Source: an uncultured Arcobacter sp.
GTDB lineage: Bacteria; Campylobacterota; Campylobacteria; Campylobacterales; Arcobacteraceae
Direction of reading: 5' to 3'
DNA: 13,128 bases
NCBI GenBank assembly: GCA_913062735.1
Contig: CAJXWI010000020.1
Location: 1 to 13,128 of the forward strand
The notes beneath the pieces were generated by a model. That model did not search any database and had not been told where the DNA came from. It saw only the letters and a program-made list of their open reading frames with translations. Made by a program: the position numbers and the translations under genes. Of the stretch, positions 8,210 through 13,128 are shown piece after piece (position 1 is the stretch's first letter; each line of letters opens with the position of its first letter).

Positions 8210-8271
8210 TTACTTTTTATTTACTTACATTTATTTAACCTTACCCTTTATTTTTTTTCTCCTGCTAATCT
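8210..8271 (+). promoter_or_regulatory. flgD promoter with two TTAC-type motifs
   Basis: An exact copy of the 17-base motif TTACTTTTTATTTACTT is at 8210-8226. A second, 13/17 copy, TTACCCTTTATTTTTTT, is at 8241-8257, 31 bases further on. The second ends 8 bases before a weak -10, TAATCT (8266-8271), giving a start near 8278 and a leader of about 18 bases before the flgD ATG. AAGGA at 8285-8289 precedes the ATG by six bases. The weak -10 and missing -35 suit an activator-dependent promoter. No sigma-54 or sigma-28 signature was found. Confidence 0.5.
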
Positions 8272-8295
8272 AGATAAAACCTAAAAGGATTAACA

Positions 8296-9048
8296 ATGTC
8301 TACTATAAGTGAATTAGCAACAAGTTCTTCTACCGATGCATATGGAAACACTATTACTACAGCTGTGAGTAATGATGAGTTAACCAGCGAAGATTTTATT
8401 ACGTTAATGTTAAAAGAATTAGAGCTTCAAGATCCTACGGAACCTGTAGATTCTGCCTCTATGATGTCTACACAATTACAATTATCTACACTAAGTGCCA
8501 ATACTGCTACGGTTGATGCAATGGAGGCATTACAAGTATCTTTTGAAAACTCAACTCTTGCTAATTCGGCATCTTTAATTGGAAATATTATTGAAAATGG
8601 CGATTTAAATGATGAGGGAATAAATAAACAATACCAAGTTTCTTCTGTTGAAGGGGTTGAAGGTGTTATCTATTTAAGTGTATATGAACTCAACGAATAT
8701 TATGACCTTTATAGTTTTGATGAAACGCTTGACTCTGAAGCTATTATTAATGAAAGCAACGAAGGCTCAAGTATCACATTTACAAAAAGTGATGGAACAG
8801 AGATATCCGTATCTACCTACAATAAAAGTTATGAAGATTTAGCAGTTGAATTATCTTTATATGATGGAATTACTGCTTCAATGGCTGAAAATACCAATGG
8901 ACAGTCGCAACTTGTAGTGTCTTTAGAAGGAGGTGCTTCTACTTTATCTCAAAGCAGTTCTTATTTATCATATTCAAAATCCAATGCCAGTTCATATAAC
9001 AGTGAAGCAGAACAAATATTATATTCTGAGATTACGAAAATTTACTAA
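8296..9048 (+). CDS. flgD: Flagellar hook-cap (scaffolding) protein FlgD
   Basis: FlgD forms the temporary cap at the tip of the growing hook, guides polymerisation of FlgE, and is exported by the flagellar type III system. The conserved N-terminal region is clear: LTSEDFITLMLKELELQDP (29-47), EPVDSASMM and STQLQLSTLSANT. The remainder does not resemble the usual FlgD Tudor/FN3-type domain. Residues about 161-215 (including SDGTEISVSTYNKSYEDLAV, then DGITASMAENTNG and LVVS) look like the hook-IN motif of flagellin, FliD and related exported proteins. Total length, 250 residues, is normal. The gene stands alone between the two-component operon and flgE, with its own predicted promoter. The FlgD call is firm; the C-terminal comparison is by eye. 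Confidence 0.9.
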   Translation: MSTISELATSSSTDAYGNTITTAVSNDELTSEDFITLMLKELELQDPTEPVDSASMMSTQLQLSTLSANTATVDAMEALQVSFENSTLANSASLIGNIIENGDLNDEGINKQYQVSSVEGVEGVIYLSVYELNEYYDLYSFDETLDSEAIINESNEGSSITFTKSDGTEISVSTYNKSYEDLAVELSLYDGITASMAENTNGQSQLVVSLEGGASTLSQSSSYLSYSKSNASSYNSEAEQILYSEITKIY

Positions 9049-9092
9049 TGTAATTATTGTTTATTATTTCTTTATTTTTTGTTGCTTAATGA

Positions 9093-9123
9093 ATACCCTT
9101 TATTTACTTTAAATCTTTATCAT
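9093..9123 (+). promoter_or_regulatory. flgE operon promoter with TTAC-type motif
   Basis: ATACCCTTTATTTACTT (9093-9109) matches 14 of 17 bases of the motif before the response regulator and shares the 12-mer TACCCTTTATTT with the proximal flgD site. Eight bases later TATCAT (9118-9123) fits five of six positions of the -10 consensus. The predicted start is near 9130, with AAAGGA at 9153-9158 before the flgE ATG. It would serve flgE, flgL, the small gene and flgK together. Confidence 0.5.
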
Positions 9124-9164
9124 TTGAAAAGTTATTTTTAATAGATAATCTTAAAGGATTTAAA

Positions 9165-11414
9165 ATGATTAGTGCATTATGGACAGGAATATCAGGATTA
9201 TCAAGTGCTCAAACAGCGCTTGACAATGAATCAAATAATATAGCCAATGTTAATACGGTGGGGTATAAAGCCTCAAGAGTTTCTTTTGCAGATCTTATGT
9301 ATCAAGACAGTATTGGAAAAGGTTCCACTGTAACTACTGCGGAAAAACAATTTACACAAGGAAGTCTTAATTTAACAGGCTCTTCTTATGATATGGCATT
9401 GGATGGTGATGGCTTTTTTGTTGTTGCAGATACCAGTAGTTCGGGTACTTCTGACCTTTTTTATACAAGAGCCGGAAATCTTAGAATGGGTGAAAATGGC
9501 ACGCTTCAAGATGCAAATGGTTTTGAGGTGCAAGGATGGGCCATGAGTACGTTGGATGCAAATACTGATGTTACATCTACTAATAGTAATATCAGTTCTT
9601 TTACCGATGTTTTTAGTATTATTGGTGGAAGTCAAATCATTCAATTTACCAATCAGGTACAAACCTATGCTGCAAAAATGACAGATTATTCAACATCTGC
9701 AAGTGCCGATGCCAAGGAACTTACGGGTTCTGGTGTTAAATCTCAATCCACAAAGATCTCAGATATTGAAGCCTTGATTACCAATTACACGGATGCTTTA
9801 GAAAGTTATGCTTTAGAACCAGATGCTTCATCAACTACTTCTATATCACAAAGCTCAACTATAGCTTTTCCTGATTCATCTAACAGTGTTTTAAATTCTG
9901 AAGGGGATCAAATTTATGTATATATTAATGGGGATAAAATTTCGCAAGATTATATAAGTGTTACTACTACTTCAACAACTTTAACTGCATTGGATTTAGA
10001 TGGAGATGGTTTTGCAGGTGGAGCAGGAGATCAAGATATCCAAGCAAGTAGAAATGCTACGTATAAAGCGTTAGCAGATGAGATATCTAATATTACAGGT
10101 TTGAATGCTTATACCGTTGAATCAAGTGACAACAGTGCAAGTACGTCTTCAAGTGATGTTTCAAATGCAACTATTAGAATAGATTCAATTATTCCTGGTG
10201 AGTCTTTTTTAATTGGAGATATCTTTGAAAGTTCAGGAACCAATGAATTTGAAGGTGTTGCAACAACCATAACATCTGCTATTGAAGGTAGTGGTGAAGG
10301 TGCAGTTGAATCTGCAATGGTTGCATTACAAGCAGCAGTTGCTGGAACACAACAAGATGTTTACTCAGCAGATGATATATTCTCCAATGATACAGGTACC
10401 GTTGTATCTCCTACTGTAGGGGCTACGATTAGTATTTCAATTGCGGGAATTACTCTTACTTCTAGTTCTGCAACTGCTTCTTCAGAAGAGCAAATATTAA
10501 TAGATGATTTAGTAAGTCAAATAAATTCCGATGGTGAACTTCAATTATTAGTAGAAGCTAAAAATATAAATGGACAATTGGTAATTGAGTCAAAAACAGC
10601 AGGTGAAGAGTTTACAGCAGTTATTGAATATACATCTGCTGATCAAACGTATGTCGCTGGTGTTACTGGCGTTGAATACGCAGCAGCTGTTCCTTATTCA
10701 GCAGCAATTGCCTATGAAGCAGCAATCCCTTATTCAGCAGCAATCCCATATTCAGCAGCAATCCCAGAAACTTCTGTTGGTGCGGGCGATGGAGTTGCTG
10801 AAGTTTTAGCAGTGGCCGAAGTTTTAGCAGTGGCAGAAGTTTTAGCAGTAGCTGAAGTTTTAGCAACAGCAGAAGTTTTAGCGGTAACAGAAGTTATTGA
10901 ACTTCAAGCTGTTGTATCTGATACTTATACAAAAGACAAAAACTTAGAACTTAGTGGAAATACGGGTGCTGGGGCTGAATTTATGCAAATTGTTTCTACT
11001 ATTAATCAAACTTCTTCACAATCCTCAATACAGCTTGATTTAGAAGCTCTTGGTTTAACTGATTCTTCTTTTGGAGATATTTCGGTTGATGAAAATGGTT
11101 TGATTACTATGACACAAGATGGAATTGATTATGCTATTGGTCAAATTGCTATTGCACAATTTACAAATAATATTGGTTTAGATGCTGTTGGAGATAATTT
11201 ATACAGCAGTACTAATACCAGTGGTAATGCCATTTATTCAGTTAATAATGAAAACTCAACAAGTATTGTAAGTGAAACCTTAGAATTAAGTACGGCTGAT
11301 TTATCTGAGAGTTTGGTTAATTTAATGGTTTTTCAAAGAGCCTTTGAAGCCAATGCAAAATCCATTACAACAGCAGATTCAATATTAACTACGTTGATAG
11401 CATTAAAACGATAA
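9165..11414 (+). CDS. flgE: Flagellar hook protein FlgE with internal repeats
   Basis: FlgE polymerises into the hook, the universal joint between rod and filament. The N-terminal rod/hook signature is clear: MISALWTGISGLSSAQTALD followed by NNIANVNTVGYKASRVSFAD, and later TQGSLNLTGSSYDMALDGDG. The C-terminal helix (LVNLMVFQRAFEANAKSITT at about 715-735) is also typical. At 749 residues it is in the long range of Campylobacterota hook proteins, the extra length being surface domains. Inside are a possible calcium loop DLDGDGF (277-283), a hook-IN-like segment at about 425-485, and two six-residue repeat arrays: five YSAAIP-type units at 505-534 and five and a partial VAEVLA-type unit at 544-579. 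AAAGGA sits six bases before the ATG. It leads a tight group with flgL and flgK. Confidence 0.93.
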   Translation: MISALWTGISGLSSAQTALDNESNNIANVNTVGYKASRVSFADLMYQDSIGKGSTVTTAEKQFTQGSLNLTGSSYDMALDGDGFFVVADTSSSGTSDLFYTRAGNLRMGENGTLQDANGFEVQGWAMSTLDANTDVTSTNSNISSFTDVFSIIGGSQIIQFTNQVQTYAAKMTDYSTSASADAKELTGSGVKSQSTKISDIEALITNYTDALESYALEPDASSTTSISQSSTIAFPDSSNSVLNSEGDQIYVYINGDKISQDYISVTTTSTTLTALDLDGDGFAGGAGDQDIQASRNATYKALADEISNITGLNAYTVESSDNSASTSSSDVSNATIRIDSIIPGESFLIGDIFESSGTNEFEGVATTITSAIEGSGEGAVESAMVALQAAVAGTQQDVYSADDIFSNDTGTVVSPTVGATISISIAGITLTSSSATASSEEQILIDDLVSQINSDGELQLLVEAKNINGQLVIESKTAGEEFTAVIEYTSADQTYVAGVTGVEYAAAVPYSAAIAYEAAIPYSAAIPYSAAIPETSVGAGDGVAEVLAVAEVLAVAEVLAVAEVLATAEVLAVTEVIELQAVVSDTYTKDKNLELSGNTGAGAEFMQIVSTINQTSSQSSIQLDLEALGLTDSSFGDISVDENGLITMTQDGIDYAIGQIAIAQFTNNIGLDAVGDNLYSSTNTSGNAIYSVNNENSTSIVSETLELSTADLSESLVNLMVFQRAFEANAKSITTADSILTTLIALKR
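10677..10766 (+). repeat. Tandem 18-bp array in flgE, five units
   Basis: Five head-to-tail 18-base units encode YAAAVP, YSAAIA, YEAAIP, YSAAIP and YSAAIP. The last two units differ only in the third base of the proline/tyrosine junction, so they look recently duplicated. Because a unit is six codons, gain or loss of units keeps the frame. Confidence 0.85.
10794..10901 (+). repeat. Second tandem 18-bp array in flgE
   Basis: Five 18-base units encode VAEVLA (four times) and TAEVLA, followed by a decayed sixth, VTEVIE. The core GAAGTTTTAGC is identical in all five full units, with variation confined to the V-A or T-A codons and the last base of the fifth unit. The array follows the first after a Gly-rich link (ETSVGAGDG) and has the same period but unrelated sequence. 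Confidence 0.85.
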
Positions 11415-11428
11415 ACAAGGGATTCTAA

Positions 11429-12586
11429 ATGGTTAATACAACAACAACAGTTTTATATCAGTTGGATTTATTGAATAAACAAAATATCACAGTAAACAGT
11501 AAATTAAGTTCGGGAGAAGCAATTCAAACGGGAAGTGAAGATGCAAAATTGTACGGTGATATTATAAGTACTGAGGGTACTTTACTTTCACTTGAAGGCG
11601 TTAAAGAACAGCTTGATAAAACCCTTACTTACAATACAACAAGTGATTCTACCGTTTCTTCTTTAAAAGACAGTATGGATAACATTATGTCAGAAGTTTT
11701 AACTGCTATTAATGACACAATTGACGATGATACCCGTTCTTCTATGAGTTCTAATGTTGAAAATATTAAAGAATCAATTTTTAATATGCTTAATGAAGAT
11801 ATTAATGGGGTGTATTTATTTGCGGGTACTAATAGTAACGAAGCTCCTTTTATAATGGAGGAGAACAATGATATTACATATACCGGAAGTTTAACAAATA
11901 AAACAACACTTGTAGATGAAGGTTTATATATTGATCAAGGGCTTACAGGTATGGACATTATGTTTTATACTACTAATGAAGCCATACCTGGTGAGACTTT
12001 GACTTTTGATGCAGATGAGAGAATTATTGATGCCAATAACAATGAATGGAGTTTTATTGATCATAATTTTGACGGAGAAATAGATTATGATGTTCTTTAT
12101 TTAGATGGAGAACTTATCAATGGTTCTTTTTATGGCACCACTAATGGCACGCTTGATGTAGAACTTAATGAAGATGGAAAATATGAACTTATTAATACGC
12201 AAACGGTTTCATTAGAAGCTAAAGCTTCTTATTTGGACCTCTTGGATGAAATTATATATGCACTTGATAATAAAGATTTAGAGGGCAATACAATAAGCAG
12301 TGCAGATGCTAAAGTGATTTTAAGTAATAGTATTGAACTTATGAGTGAATCATATGATTCAATAAATGCTTCTCATGCAAAATTAGGGGGAAGCATTGCT
12401 TCTTTTGATAACTATTCAGAACTAAATTCTACAAAAATTTTAAATTACAGTGTTTTTTATCAAGAGTATGCGGCTGCTGATTTAACGGAAGCTGCTTTAG
12501 AAGCACAGTCTTTGGAGATTATCTACTCTGCTTTGTATTCAACAATATCAAAGATGAATTCTTTATCTTTGGTTAATTATTTATAA
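11429..12586 (+). CDS. flgL: Hook-filament junction protein FlgL (HAP3)
   Basis: FlgL is the second of the two junction proteins that join hook to filament, and is exported by the flagellar apparatus. The flagellin-like N-terminus reads LYQLDLLNKQNITVNSKLSS with SGEAIQTGSEDAK, the FlgL form of the D0/D1 start. The diagnostic segment NGVYLFAGTNSNEAPFI is at about 126-142. The C-terminal helix ends in MNSLSLVNYL, the expected FlgL/flagellin ending. The middle region (about 145-255) is an acidic beta-rich insert. Length is 385 residues, somewhat above the enterobacterial 317. AAGGGA at 11417-11422 lies six bases before the ATG, and the gap to flgE is only 14 bases, so it is co-transcribed. Confidence 0.9.
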   Translation: MVNTTTTVLYQLDLLNKQNITVNSKLSSGEAIQTGSEDAKLYGDIISTEGTLLSLEGVKEQLDKTLTYNTTSDSTVSSLKDSMDNIMSEVLTAINDTIDDDTRSSMSSNVENIKESIFNMLNEDINGVYLFAGTNSNEAPFIMEENNDITYTGSLTNKTTLVDEGLYIDQGLTGMDIMFYTTNEAIPGETLTFDADERIIDANNNEWSFIDHNFDGEIDYDVLYLDGELINGSFYGTTNGTLDVELNEDGKYELINTQTVSLEAKASYLDLLDEIIYALDNKDLEGNTISSADAKVILSNSIELMSESYDSINASHAKLGGSIASFDNYSELNSTKILNYSVFYQEYAAADLTEAALEAQSLEIIYSALYSTISKMNSLSLVNYL

Positions 12587-12596
12587 AAGGAAAATT

Positions 12597-12974
12597 ATGT
12601 TAGAAAATTCAATTAATTTACACAATGAAAATTTAGATAAAAGTATCAAAATATGCCAGTCGTTTATGAACAAAAATAAAGACAAGGTTAATTTTGATGA
12701 GTTAGAAGTAATGTTACTTAATATTAAAAAAGTTGTTGCAAGAAGTGCTCTTCCTAATTCTTTTGCATTTATAGAAAAAACAGTAGAGACTGGTGTAAAA
12801 GCGCTTGATGGAATGAATAAACAATTTAATGTTTTTTCCATACAAATTACACCTAATGATGAAATATTTTTAGTGACAAGAGAAGTTTTGGGTGTTGATT
12901 TAAGTGATAAAAAATTTGTTCTAGACAATGAAACGACACTTATTTCATTAAAAGATGTAATTAGAGTTTTTTAG
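12597..12974 (+). CDS. Unrecognised small protein between flgL and flgK
   Basis: I do not recognise this 125-residue protein. AAGGA at 12587-12591 lies five bases before the ATG, and it is 10 bases after flgL and 9 bases before the next gene, so it belongs to the hook operon. Residues 1-75 are charged and predicted helical (NLDKSIKICQSFMNKNKDK, FDELEVMLLNIKKVVARS). Residues 78-125 look beta-rich (FNVFSIQITPNDEIFLVTRE, then KKFVLDNETTLISLKDVIRV). There is no signal peptide or membrane segment. Its place directly before flgK is where the FlgK/FlgL chaperone FlgN lies in Campylobacter, but FlgN is usually all-helical and this half-beta protein does not clearly fit. A secreted or chaperone role in hook-junction assembly is inference from position only. 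Confidence 0.8.
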   Translation: MLENSINLHNENLDKSIKICQSFMNKNKDKVNFDELEVMLLNIKKVVARSALPNSFAFIEKTVETGVKALDGMNKQFNVFSIQITPNDEIFLVTREVLGVDLSDKKFVLDNETTLISLKDVIRVF

Positions 12975-12983
12975 GAGTGTATT

Positions 12984-13128
12984 ATGATAGATAGTTTAAA
13001 TGCTGCACAAACAGGCTTAGATACCTCCCGTTATGCTATTGACAATATATCAAATAATATTGCAAATGCAAATACGGAAGGTTATAAAAAACAATCAGTA
13101 ATAATAAGTGAAGCTGGATATGACAGTG
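12984..13128 (+). CDS. flgK: Probable FlgK (HAP1), N-terminal fragment
   Basis: Forty-eight codons are open to the right edge, so the gene is cut by the window. The sequence has the N-terminal helix of the rod/hook/HAP1 family: SLNAAQTGLDTSRYAIDNIS followed by NNIANANTEGYKKQSV, with the NNIAN-NT-GY signature. AGGAG at 12973-12977 is six bases before the ATG and overlaps the stop of the preceding gene. FlgK, the first hook-filament junction protein, is the best fit because flgL is in the same operon. A second FlgE or another rod-type protein has the same N-terminus and cannot be excluded from this fragment. Confidence 0.65.
   Translation, partial: MIDSLNAAQTGLDTSRYAIDNISNNIANANTEGYKKQSVIISEAGYDS

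Noticed and set aside
9078..9090. TTGCTT before flgE as a sigma-54 -12 element
   Set aside because: No GG lies about 10 bases upstream, so the -24 element is missing. No other flagellar gap here has a sigma-54 pattern.
10585..10866. Overlapping open frames on both strands inside flgE (Gln- and Leu-rich)
   Set aside because: They exist only because the 18-bp arrays lack stop codons in several frames. Composition is pure repeat translation.
12581..12928. Minus-strand 115-codon frame opposite the gene before flgK
   Set aside because: The plus-strand gene has proper ribosome site spacing and fits the operon; the antisense frame has neither.

Overview
The window comes from a very AT-rich chromosome of a Campylobacterota member, most likely the Arcobacter group (Arcobacteraceae). 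Three things point there. The order ilvB-ilvH-lpxD also occurs in Campylobacter. The two-component pair resembles the ArsR/ArsS-type systems of this phylum. The promoters look like phylum-type extended -10 promoters without a clear -35. Genus assignment is inference from protein style, not from a database comparison. No RNA genes, CRISPR arrays or mobile elements were seen, and no gene-free stretch exceeds about 145 bases.

Left part. A flagellin-like gene on the minus strand runs off the left edge (start codon at 599) and diverges from ilvB. The 143-base gap between them holds opposing promoters and a perfect 16-bp palindrome. The plus strand then carries a tight cluster: ilvB and ilvH (acetohydroxyacid synthase, branched-chain amino acids), lpxD (lipid A synthesis) and ftsK (division DNA translocase). 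ftsK appears to begin at an ATA codon 3 bases after lpxD; every later start would remove the first transmembrane segment.

Middle. A response regulator and a histidine kinase overlap by 14 bases. Both use TTG starts.

Right part. Flagellar hook and hook-junction genes follow: flgD alone, then flgE, flgL, an unrecognised 125-residue gene, and the start of a probable flgK, with gaps of only 9-14 bases from flgE onward.

Main new observation. The gaps before the response regulator, flgD and flgE each carry a 17-base motif close to TTACYYTTTATTTACTT. It contains a TTAC direct repeat with an 11-base period, or a degenerate version of it, as expected of OmpR-family operators. In all three the motif ends exactly 8 bases before a TANNNT -10 hexamer. 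An exact second copy lies further upstream of flgD. This suggests that the two-component system regulates itself and switches on the hook genes, in a lineage where (from memory) sigma-54 and sigma-28 flagellar control is reported absent in at least one member.

Other points: two adjacent 18-bp tandem-repeat arrays inside flgE, a hook-IN-like segment inside FlgD, and a flagellin homologue without the usual D0 signature.
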